From NCBI GenBank assembly GCA_944376035.1, contig CALWBJ010000111.1, forward strand, positions 1 to 5,187: 5,187 nt of DNA. Direction: 5' to 3'. Below are positions 1-5,130 of this stretch, piece after piece (within the stretch, counting starts at the first letter, position 1; each line of letters starts with the position of its first letter). Source of the stretch: an uncultured Clostridia bacterium (GTDB taxonomy: Bacteria > Bacillota > Clostridia > Christensenellales > Borkfalkiaceae). The notes beneath the pieces were generated by a model. The model saw only the letters and a program-made list of their open reading frames with translations. It was not told the origin of the DNA and did no database searches. A program made the translations under genes and the position numbers.

Positions 1-4
1 GTTA

Positions 5-10
5 TGTCAA
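5..10 (-). promoter_or_regulatory. Possible -35 box (TTGACA) pointing out of the window to the left
   Basis: The minus strand reads a perfect TTGACA here. A matching -10 box would lie about 17 bases further left, outside the window, so this is only half a promoter. It would fit a separate leftward transcription unit starting after the terminator at 203-237. In DNA this AT-rich a chance hexamer is quite possible. Confidence 0.2.
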
Positions 11-202
11 TACCCATTTTTAAAGTTTGTTATTTTTATTTTAATATCGTTAAATAAAACTAAACTTAAAACTATAATAAAAAAGTTAAAAATTTTTATT
101 TTTAAAATATCTTTAATACTTTAATATATGAAAATTTTTTATTGGATTTTAACTTTGGATAATTTTCAATATATTCGATAAGAATATTTTTTAAAATAAT
201 TA

Positions 203-237
203 TACGCGGTCGCGAAAATAATTTTCGCGACCGCGTA
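203..237. terminator. 17-bp perfect CG-rich palindrome, likely (bidirectional) terminator
   Basis: The left arm TACGCGGTCGCGAAAAT (203-219) is the exact reverse complement of 221-237, with a single base at the centre. In RNA this folds into a very stable hairpin with a CG-rich stem base and an AU-rich top. On the minus strand it is followed by a loosely T-rich run (TAATTATTTT). It lies 113 bases past the stop of the AraC-type gene and is the only credible terminator for the transporter-regulator unit. There is no clean uninterrupted U-tract in either direction. Its CG-rich core stands out sharply from the surrounding AT-only DNA, so a dispersed palindromic repeat or a protein-binding site is an alternative. 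Confidence 0.6.
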
Positions 238-349
238 ATCTTTATATAATGTCCGAAGTTAAACTTAAACAAAAGCCTAAATTAAATACAAACAATTTAA
301 CTATAAATAAAATTTCCCCCGATAAAAATTTATCTTAAATTTCATGCTG

Positions 350-1272
350 TCAATATAAAATTTTATCAAAATCGGGCGGAACAAACCGGAAACTGAAATT
401 ATTATAAGCGTTCTGTTCTTTTTTAAATTGCTCGGGAGATGTTCCGAATGCTTTTCTGAAATTATTTATAAAAGATTGCTGCGATGCGTAACCGACGTCT
501 TTTGCTATTTCCGTTATCGCGAAATTAGTTCTCAATATCATATTTCTTGCACGGGACATTCTTATTCTTGTAATGAATTCGTGCACCGAGCATTGAATAT
601 CGTCCTGAAAAAGTTTCTGTAAATATGCTTCGCTTACGCTGGAATACTTCGCCAATTCTTTTACGGATAAATCGGGATCGGAAAAATACATGTTTATATA
701 TGAAAGCGCCTTTCTAAGATAGAAGTTTTTGTCCGCGCACTCTGTCTTATTCTGAAAGCATTTCAGAACTTCTATAAAAAAAGACATAAATTCAAAATCA
801 AGAGCCACGTAATCCAATAAATATATTTCGTTTTCGGTAAAGTACTGTTTGATTTTATTTAAAGAGTATCTTACATTCTGCGAATCTATCAGAATCATGA
901 CTTCTTTGAAACTTTTAAAAAAATCGTCCGTAACCGAAAGTTGACTGAAATGCTCGCTTTCGGATATATAATCTTCTATACCTTTATTGCGTCCTACAAA
1001 CTCTACGTCAATTTTAACCGTTTTATCTTTGCACAACACAGAATGGGTACAGCCGGGTTTTATAAGGGCAAATTGCTTCGGATTCACCGTTCTTATGAGA
1101 GTTTTTCCGGTCTCTTTCGAAATATATTTTATTTTGGCATTCCCCTCTACTACATAGACTATTTCTAATCTTTCATGACTATGTTCTTTTGGGGCAGTAT
1201 TTTTTTATCTTTATTGACGCTCTTTTTGTCATAGGTTTCGCATGAAAAAGAATACAACATTATTTCCTGCAT
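350..1272 (-). CDS. AraC-family transcriptional regulator (cupin + AraC DNA-binding domain), frame interrupted at an A7 run
   Basis: This is a transcription regulator with an N-terminal cupin effector domain and a C-terminal AraC domain with two helix-turn-helix units. Numbering follows the rejoined 307-residue protein. Cupin residues begin around 25, with the motif PKEHSHERLEIVYVVEG and then a FALIKPGCTHSV strand. The first helix-turn-helix is near 202-223 (DLSVKELAKYSSVSEAYLQK) and the second near 251-273 (AITEIAKDVGYASQQSFINN), followed by the family signature FRKAFGTSPEQFKK. The start chosen is the ATG at 1272, with GGAGG five bases upstream. From it, frame 0 runs 24 codons to AAA AAA (1201), then diverges and stops at 1165. 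The cupin frame is open from 1204 to 350 but has no start codon before the GTG at 1087. Starting at that GTG would give 245 residues and cut the cupin in half. The gene begins 27 bases after the transporter's stop and is probably cotranscribed with it. Its target is unknown. Confidence 0.85.
1200..1206 (-). other. A7 homopolymer where the AraC reading frame breaks
   Basis: The minus strand reads GAT, seven A, then TACTGCC. Read from the ATG at 1272 the codons are GAT AAA AAA ATA. The cupin frame instead needs AAT ACT GCC, which also uses the last two A. One additional A, or a -1 slip on the run, joins residue K24 to the asparagine that opens the cupin domain. Without it, translation from the ATG ends at a TAG at 1167-1165 after 35 residues. 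A homopolymer sequencing or assembly error, a true frameshift mutation, and recoding or polymerase slippage would all look the same here. Confidence 0.75.
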
Positions 1273-1276
1273 AACA

Positions 1277-1282
1277 CCCTCC
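1277..1282 (-). promoter_or_regulatory. Ribosome binding site that fixes the true araC-type start
   Basis: The minus strand reads GGAGGG here. GGAGG lies five bases before the ATG at 1272. This is far better than anything in front of the GTG at 1087, and it argues that translation starts at 1272 even though the frame later breaks. Confidence 0.75.
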
Positions 1283-1299
1283 GGTTTCACAAAAAAACA

Positions 1300-2934
1300 T
1301 CATTCTCCTACCGAGAAAAGTTGCTCTCCTATATTAAGAATATGGTCTCCTATACGCTCAAAATCGGTAAGCATTTCCGAATAAAGAACGCATGCCTCAT
1401 CCGAGCACTGACCGTTTTGCAGCCTGTTTATCTGATTTTGTCTGCACGAAGCGGTCATATCGTCTATTTGCTGCTCCGCGTCTTTAATTTCTTCAAGTTT
1501 TTCAGAGGAAATTCCTTTAAGACCTTCCAGCAATCCGAATGATTCGGTCGCAAGTTTTTTCATTGATTGTATTTCCGATTTTGCATGCTCGGAAAAAGAA
1601 GTTTTTTTACTTTCCAAAAGTTTGGTATATTCGCAGATATTCATCGCGTGGTCGCTTATTCTTTCCAGATCGCCGGAAATTTTAAAATAAGACGTAACCG
1701 ACATACAATCTCTCGGATTACTTTCATAAGCCAGAACTTTGGAAATATACATTGAAATTTCTTTGTTCAGATAATCCACGTATTCTTCGTTTTCAGAGAC
1801 CTGTTTGAGCCTTTTGGAATTACCCTCTATCAGTGCATCAAAACTGTTTTCAAGGTTTTCGCCTACTTTTTTAGCCATACGTCCCAGTTCGTTTACTATT
1901 CCGTTTATCGCAATGACGGCGTTACCCATCTGATATTCGGCAGAGGACTTTATGGGCTTTATGTATTTAAGAGTCAGCCCTTCCGCACTTTCAGCCGCGC
2001 GTTCGGGAAGTATTTTCACCGCGAGTTTAGCAAGTAAGCCGCCGAAGGGTAATAATAATATTGTCGTTGCGATATTGAAAAAAGTATGCAGGTTGGCTAT
2101 CTGCATTGCACCGTTTCCGGGATAGAGCGATTCTATAAACCCGGTAAGCGGCGTTAACAGACATACAATGGTAAATACAATAGTTCCTATTATATTGAAA
2201 AGCAAGTGAATTATTGTAGTTCTTTTTGCATTTCTGCTCATACCTATCGAGGCGAGAACAGCGGTAATACAAGTACCTATATTCATTCCGAAAAGAACGT
2301 AGGCAGCGTCGGAAATACCTATAAGCCCGCTCATTGAAAGCGCCTGCAAAATTCCTACCGAAGCCGAGGACGACTGTATTATTGCAGTGAAAATCGCGCC
2401 TGCAAGAATTCCGATCAACGGATTAGAAAAACTTGTCATCAGATTGATGAATGTTTCGGAATCCTTTAAAGGGCTCATCGCCGAACTCATCATGTCCATA
2501 CCGATAAAAAGTATACCCAGTCCCGCAAGAATCTGACCGCAATGCTGCAAAGTGGGTCTTTTTACGAAAACTACCGCCGCAACGCCGATAAACGCAAGAA
2601 GCGGCGCAATCATTCCTACGTCAAGCGCTATTAAAAGACCTGTTACGGTTGTACCTATATTAGCGCCCATAATGAGCCATACCGCTTGTTTAAGAGTAAG
2701 CATTTTGGAGTTTACGAACCCCACCACCATAACCGTCGTTGCCGAAGAAGACTGTATAACCGCAGTTACGCCCGCGCCGACTCCCACTCCGACAAATCTG
2801 TTCGACGTCAGTTTTTCGAGAACTTTTTTCATCTTATTGCCTGCTGCCGCTTCAAGTCCCGAACTCATCATCTGCATACCGTATAAAAATAACGCCAAAC
2901 CGCCCAGCAAAGTTAATACAAGTGTAAAATCCAT
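1300..2934 (-). CDS. Na+/phosphate cotransporter family protein with C-terminal PhoU-like domain
   Basis: This is a membrane protein of 544 residues in the Na/Pi cotransporter II family (NptA/YjbB type), expected to move inorganic phosphate across the cytoplasmic membrane coupled to sodium. The family's two inverted half-repeats are visible. The first has QSSSATT at 61-67 and GANIGTT at 90-96; the second has QSSSASVG at 187-194 and GMNIGTC at 216-222. QSSS loops are the family's substrate-binding signature. Hydrophobic helices fill roughly residues 1-310. From about 330 to the end the protein is soluble, helical and PhoU-like, with paired motifs DLERISDHAMNI (422-433) and DFERIGDHILNI (524-535), typical metal-binding PhoU signatures. 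Length is normal for the fused form. The start ATG has AGGA about six bases upstream. YjbB in E. coli has been linked to phosphate export, so direction cannot be decided here. No pst or phoU gene is nearby. The AraC-type gene follows 27 bases later. Confidence 0.92.
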   Translation of the reverse strand: MDFTLVLTLLGGLALFLYGMQMMSSGLEAAAGNKMKKVLEKLTSNRFVGVGVGAGVTAVIQSSSATTVMVVGFVNSKMLTLKQAVWLIMGANIGTTVTGLLIALDVGMIAPLLAFIGVAAVVFVKRPTLQHCGQILAGLGILFIGMDMMSSAMSPLKDSETFINLMTSFSNPLIGILAGAIFTAIIQSSSASVGILQALSMSGLIGISDAAYVLFGMNIGTCITAVLASIGMSRNAKRTTIIHLLFNIIGTIVFTIVCLLTPLTGFIESLYPGNGAMQIANLHTFFNIATTILLLPFGGLLAKLAVKILPERAAESAEGLTLKYIKPIKSSAEYQMGNAVIAINGIVNELGRMAKKVGENLENSFDALIEGNSKRLKQVSENEEYVDYLNKEISMYISKVLAYESNPRDCMSVTSYFKISGDLERISDHAMNICEYTKLLESKKTSFSEHAKSEIQSMKKLATESFGLLEGLKGISSEKLEEIKDAEQQIDDMTASCRQNQINRLQNGQCSDEACVLYSEMLTDFERIGDHILNIGEQLFSVGE

Positions 2935-2966
2935 CTTAATCCTTTTTTCCTTTTGTCATTGAATCC

Positions 2967-2986
2967 ATACCATAAACATACGGTAT
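2967..2986. repeat. Imperfect inverted repeat in the transporter leader, possible operator
   Basis: The plus strand reads ATACCATAAACATACGGTAT, an inverted repeat with seven of eight arm positions paired and a four-base centre. It sits 33-52 bases upstream of the transporter's start codon. The half-sites contain CGGTAT, also found twice in the rhaB leader. It could bind a regulator, but the motif is short and the DNA AT-rich, so chance cannot be excluded. Confidence 0.25.
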
Positions 2987-3009
2987 CAGACATGCGGCAA
3001 AAATCCCGA

Positions 3010-3049
3010 AAAAAGCCTGGCAAAATTTATTAAAATATTAAAAAGCCTG
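3010..3049. repeat. Direct repeat of AAAAAGCCTG, 30 bp apart, upstream of the transporter
   Basis: The ten-base word AAAAAGCCTG occurs at 3010-3019 and again at 3040-3049, exactly 30 bases apart (about three helical turns) with an AT-only spacer. The pair lies 76-115 bases upstream of the transporter's ATG, where a promoter and its control sites are expected. I could not identify a convincing -35/-10 pair in this spacer. The repeat may be a regulator site or chance. Confidence 0.35.
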
Positions 3050-3114
3050 TCGCCGTAATCGCTCTGCCACGTAAACTTCTGACAACGTATAATTTCAATT
3101 TTTAACTGCCGAAA

Positions 3115-3164
3115 ACATAAAACGGCTCAGCCCGCGCATTCAGCGAGGCTGAGTCGTTTTATGT
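3115..3164 (-). terminator. Intrinsic terminator of rhaB (18-bp stem)
   Basis: Arms 3115-3132 and 3147-3164 pair along 18 positions around a 14-base loop. On the minus strand the GC core CTCAGCC/GGCTGAG is followed by CCGTTTTATGTTTT, a usable U-rich tail. The hairpin begins on the base right after the rhaB stop codon. One position (3125 with 3154) is an A-C mismatch in minus-strand RNA but a G-U pair in plus-strand RNA. It separates rhaB from the transporter unit, so the latter needs its own promoter or read-through. Confidence 0.85.
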
Positions 3165-4559
3165 TTATGCTCTGATTTCTTTAATTTCAAATGATTTCTT
3201 TATAAGCGCCTTACCTTCGGCAAGATTTTTTATTTCTCCCGCCGCAATAAACTGTGCAAGAAGATTTCCCGTCGCAGTGGCCTCGACAGGTCCCGCTATT
3301 ACAGGCTTATTTGTCCATTTTGCAGTAAGTTTATTAAGCATTCCATTCTGACAACCGCCTCCGACGATGTTGACCGCGGAAAATCTCTTAGATGTTATCT
3401 TTTCAATATCTTTTACCGTATCGCAGTAACTTTTTGCAAGGCTCTGATAAACGCAAAGCGCTATTTCTCCGACCGATTCGGGCACCTTCTGGTTTGTCTC
3501 TCTGCAATAATCTTTTATAGCGTCTATCATACTTTTGGGTGCAAAAAATCTCAGGTCGTTAACGTCAACAATACTTTCGAAGCCTTCCGCTTTTTCGGCA
3601 AGTTCGGCAAAATCGACAAAACTGTATTTATCCCGGTATTCCTTTTTAACGCACTGTATCATCCAAAGTCCCATTATGTTTTTCAAAAAACGTATACTCT
3701 TATTGTATCCGCCTTCATTGGTGAATCCCGCTATACGCGCATTTTCTCCCGTATTCTCGTCGGCAATTTCCACCCCCATAAGCGACCATGTTCCGCTCGA
3801 TATGTAAAGAGGCATATCCTCAGACGGCACAGCCATGACGGCAGACGCGGTATCGTGCGTTGCGGGAACGCATACTTTTGCGTCAAATCCCACCCGTTCG
3901 CGTATTTCAGGCAACAAGTTGCCTATCGTTGTTCCGGGCAATGAAAGTTTACCGAAAAGTTCTTTCGGATAGCCGAGTTTCTCTATGATTTCATAATCCC
4001 AATCACGGGTTGATGCATTGATAAGACCGGTTGTGGACGCCTCGGTGTATTCGTTGCTTTTGACGCCTGTAAGTAAAAAATGAAGGTAATCGGGCATCAT
4101 AAGCATAGACTTGGCTTTTTCAAGTTTTCCTGAAAGTTTATCGCTGTACAGTTGATAAACGGTATTGAAAACCTGTTTCTGAATACCGGTCCGGGAATAC
4201 AATTTTTCTTCATTTATAATTTCATGAACCTTATCGATAACTTTTAAAGTCCTTTCGTCACGGTAAGAATAAATTTCATCTATAAGATTGTCGTCTTTAT
4301 CGAGCAACGCGTAGTCTACTCCCCATGTATCGATTCCGATACTTTGCGGAATTTTTCCGAGTTCGCCGCACTTTTTTATTCCCGCGACAATATTTTCAAA
4401 CAGAGATTCATGGTCCCATACCAACTTATTGCCTTTTTCTGTCGCGCCGTTTTTAAAACGGTAAATTTCTTCAAGAACTATTTTTCCGTTTTCTATGCTG
4501 CCGAGAATATGACGGCCGCTCGATGCGCCTATATCTATCGCAAGATAATAATTTTTCAT
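3165..4559 (-). CDS. rhaB: Rhamnulokinase (L-rhamnulose kinase), FGGY family
   Basis: This cytoplasmic enzyme phosphorylates L-rhamnulose with ATP to L-rhamnulose 1-phosphate, the second step of L-rhamnose breakdown, between the isomerase RhaA and the aldolase RhaD. The 464-residue length is normal (E. coli RhaB is slightly longer). Visible signatures: IDIGASSGR at 8-16 (first phosphate-binding loop), GIDTWGVD at 75-82, YRDER at 99-103, PATHDTASAV at 232-241 carrying the likely catalytic aspartate D236, SSGTWSLMG at 254-262, NEGG and KNIMGLWMIQ near 281-302, GGGCQNGMLN at 400-409 and GPVEATATGN at 423-432 in the nucleotide-binding half. The HDTASAV and SSGTWSLMG stretches match RhaB rather than xylulo-, glycero- or fuculokinase. 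The ATG at 4559 has GAGGAG eight bases upstream. The gene sits alone between its own promoter and terminator, without other rha genes in view. Confidence 0.96.
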   Translation of the reverse strand: MKNYYLAIDIGASSGRHILGSIENGKIVLEEIYRFKNGATEKGNKLVWDHESLFENIVAGIKKCGELGKIPQSIGIDTWGVDYALLDKDDNLIDEIYSYRDERTLKVIDKVHEIINEEKLYSRTGIQKQVFNTVYQLYSDKLSGKLEKAKSMLMMPDYLHFLLTGVKSNEYTEASTTGLINASTRDWDYEIIEKLGYPKELFGKLSLPGTTIGNLLPEIRERVGFDAKVCVPATHDTASAVMAVPSEDMPLYISSGTWSLMGVEIADENTGENARIAGFTNEGGYNKSIRFLKNIMGLWMIQCVKKEYRDKYSFVDFAELAEKAEGFESIVDVNDLRFFAPKSMIDAIKDYCRETNQKVPESVGEIALCVYQSLAKSYCDTVKDIEKITSKRFSAVNIVGGGCQNGMLNKLTAKWTNKPVIAGPVEATATGNLLAQFIAAGEIKNLAEGKALIKKSFEIKEIRA

Positions 4560-4582
4560 TTTTTCGACTCCTCATATCATTT

Positions 4583-4602
4583 ATACCGATTTTTCGATAC
4601 CG
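4583..4602 (-). repeat. Two direct CGGTAT repeats in the rhaB leader, possible operator
   Basis: The minus strand reads CGGTAT at 4602-4597 and again at 4588-4583, 14 bases apart, between the -10 box and the ribosome site. A protein bound here would block the promoter, which is a common place for a repressor of sugar genes. The word TCGAAAAA is also repeated, at 4597-4590 and 4567-4560. These are visible repeats; their function is inference. Confidence 0.3.
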
Positions 4603-4610
4603 TTAATAAG

Positions 4611-4640
4611 ATTATACAATATGCGGGCTTTTATTGTCAA
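4611..4640 (-). promoter_or_regulatory. Sigma-A promoter of rhaB
   Basis: The minus strand has a perfect -35 box TTGACA (4640-4635), an 18-base spacer and a perfect -10 box TATAAT (4616-4611). Transcription should begin near 4604, leaving a leader of about 45 bases with GAGGAG at 4573-4568 before the ATG at 4559. A perfect consensus suggests strong basal activity, so control would more likely be by repression than by activation. Confidence 0.85.
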
Positions 4641-4649
4641 CGAAAAAGA

Positions 4650-4708
4650 AGTTACCTTAACTACTCACCAAGACAAAAAATGCTTTAAGTATTTTAGTCC
4701 GCCTAAAA
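4650..4708. repeat. Two short inverted repeats just upstream of the rhaB promoter
   Basis: AGTTA-CCT-TAACT (4650-4662) ends ten bases from the -35 box. TTTTAG-TCCGC-CTAAAA (4692-4708) lies about 50 bases beyond the -35 box. Both arms are perfect in each case. Their place upstream of the promoter suits activator binding, but the arms are only five and six bases long and AT-rich. No gene lies in 4560-4741. Confidence 0.25.
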
Positions 4709-4741
4709 AGCGAAAACAATTGAATTTACATAAAAACAAAA

Positions 4742-4761
4742 AAGAACGCCTGAGCGTTCTT
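4742..4761 (-). terminator. Intrinsic terminator upstream of rhaB
   Basis: The stem AAGAACGC (4742-4749) and GCGTTCTT (4754-4761) encloses a four-base loop. On the minus strand it is followed by TTTTGTTTTT, a textbook U-tract. It must end a transcript coming from the right, either from the mini-protein gene at 4994-5086 or from a shorter untranslated RNA starting near 4869. It also isolates rhaB from that transcript. The stem can form in plus-strand RNA too, but there it lacks a U-tract. Confidence 0.9.
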
Positions 4762-4796
4762 GCGGTTTACTGATTAATATGACATTGTCTGTTTTT

Positions 4797-4824
4797 TGTA
4801 TTGTGTATTGTATACTGTATATCA
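4797..4824. repeat. Imperfect 7-base tandem repeat, four units
   Basis: Units are TGTATTG, TGTATTG, TATACTG and TATATCA: two exact copies and two degenerate ones. It lies inside the untranslated stretch, 35 bases from the terminator stem. It may be slippage-prone simple sequence, with no function implied. Confidence 0.4.
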
Positions 4825-4875
4825 AATATTAAATAAAAAAGTTTAAAAATAAAAAATTACTTTTAACTTTATAAT

Positions 4876-4904
4876 ATCTTAAACTCAATATCTAACGACG
4901 TCAA
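4876..4904 (-). promoter_or_regulatory. Possible weak promoter for a short RNA ending at the 4742-4761 terminator
   Basis: The minus strand reads TTGACG (4904-4899), a 17-base spacer, and TAAGAT (4881-4876). This is five of six and four of six to consensus. A transcript would start near 4869 and run roughly 125 bases to the terminator. It carries no recognisable open frame, so it would be a small RNA. The -10 match is poor and AT-rich DNA produces such matches by chance. Confidence 0.25.
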
Positions 4905-4993
4905 GTTCCTGATAAATGTGATTATAATTATGATAATAATCTTTTATATCTGCTAATATGTGCAGATTTTTATAAATAAACTAAAAGCCTTGA

Positions 4994-5086
4994 TTATTTT
5001 TCTTTTCTGTTAATACTAAGCATGGAAAACGTTACAAGACCTATATTTACCCCTACGACAAAACCTATAATAAGACCGGACAGCAT
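4994..5086 (-). CDS. 30-residue single-helix membrane mini-protein with a glycine-zipper pattern
   Basis: This small gene encodes MLSGLIIGFVVGVNIGLVTF and then SMLSINRKEK. Residues 2-25 form one hydrophobic helix and the tail NRKEK is charged, which predicts a bitopic inner-membrane protein with a positive, cytoplasmic C-terminus. Glycines fall at positions 4, 8, 12 and 16, an unbroken every-fourth-residue zipper that usually packs helices tightly into oligomers. The case for a real gene is the ribosome site AAGGGGGTG (5099-5091), one base from the ideal AAGGAGGTG and five bases from the ATG including the spacer GAAT, and a TATAAT at 5112-5107. It resembles the very short membrane proteins grouped as DUF3789 in Bacillota, a comparison made from memory of their general look. 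Function is unknown; a type I toxin, a partner of a larger membrane complex or an orphan micropeptide are all possible. Confidence 0.72.
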   Translation of the reverse strand: MLSGLIIGFVVGVNIGLVTFSMLSINRKEK

Positions 5087-5106
5087 ATTCCACCCCCTTA
5101 TATTTT

Positions 5107-5112
5107 ATTATA
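5107..5112 (-). promoter_or_regulatory. -10 box (TATAAT) of the mini-protein gene
   Basis: The minus strand has a perfect TATAAT within TTGTATAAT, the same nine bases found at the rhaB -10 region. Transcription would begin near 5100, directly in front of the ribosome site, giving a very short leader of about 15 bases. No good -35 box lies at 16-18 bases: the candidates GTCAAA or TGTCAA are poor, so the promoter may depend on an activator or on the -10 region alone. Confidence 0.5.
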
Positions 5113-5130
5113 CAAAAAGGTTTTTGCCGT

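Larger units (their letters stand above)
1..349. other. AT-rich intergenic tail downstream of the araC-type gene
   Basis: No gene is supportable here on either strand. The stretch is almost all A and T, with long A and T runs at 80-120 and 131-140. The one exception is the CG-rich palindrome at 203-237, listed separately. A smaller AT-only inverted repeat (GATAAA, two bases, TTTATC) lies at 321-334, just past the regulator's stop codon, beside a run of five C at 316-320. The only short frames, such as a 17-codon one from the ATG at 128, have no ribosome site. Confidence 0.6.
4762..4993 (-). other. Untranslated stretch between mini-protein gene and terminator; possible small RNA or long 3' UTR
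   Basis: There are 232 bases with no supportable gene. On the minus strand only tiny frames occur, such as MSY followed by a stop, or an isoleucine-rich 24-codon remnant with no start codon. It contains a weak plus-strand hairpin, ATCTGC/GCAGAT (4948-4967) followed by TTTT, an AT inverted repeat GATTAT/ATAATC (4920-4941), a possible minus promoter (4876-4904) and a seven-base tandem repeat (4797-4824). Because it ends in a strong terminator it is probably transcribed. Confidence 0.35.

Noticed and set aside
126..141. 16-base word ATATGAAAATTTTTTA present at both window ends (126-141 and 5154-5169)
   Set aside because: Built almost entirely of A and T runs; expected by chance in such DNA and not extended by flanking similarity, so not called as a direct repeat or attachment site.
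128..181. 17-codon frame from ATG 128 on the plus strand
   Set aside because: No Shine-Dalgarno sequence, and the opening ATGAAAATTTTTT recurs at 5157 followed at once by a stop, showing it is chance simple sequence.
331..353. TTGACA on the minus strand at the AraC stop codon (353-348) as a promoter
   Set aside because: No acceptable -10 box at 15-19 bases downstream.
350..1087. AraC-type gene starting at GTG 1087 (245 residues)
   Set aside because: No ribosome site, and cupin residues continue upstream in the same frame to 1204. The ATG at 1272 with GGAGG is a far better start, allowing for the A7 frame break.
2552..2962. 136-codon plus-strand frame
   Set aside because: It lies opposite the transporter's first half, has no ribosome site, and its protein is low-complexity with no family resemblance; a shadow of the conserved gene.
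4344..4688. 114-codon plus-strand frame overlapping the rhaB start and promoter
   Set aside because: Opposite rhaB and its consensus promoter, rich in aromatic residues as expected from antisense AT-rich DNA; no recognisable domain.
4866..4940. Isoleucine-rich 24-codon minus-strand frame ending FIRNLTSLDIEFKIL
   Set aside because: No ATG, GTG or well-placed TTG start with a proper ribosome site; the run of isoleucines reflects AT repeats. Could be a gene remnant, but nothing supports that.
5023..5036. Catabolite-response (cre)-like site GGAAAACGTTACAA
   Set aside because: Three mismatches to the usual consensus, including both outer positions, and it lies inside the mini-protein coding region.
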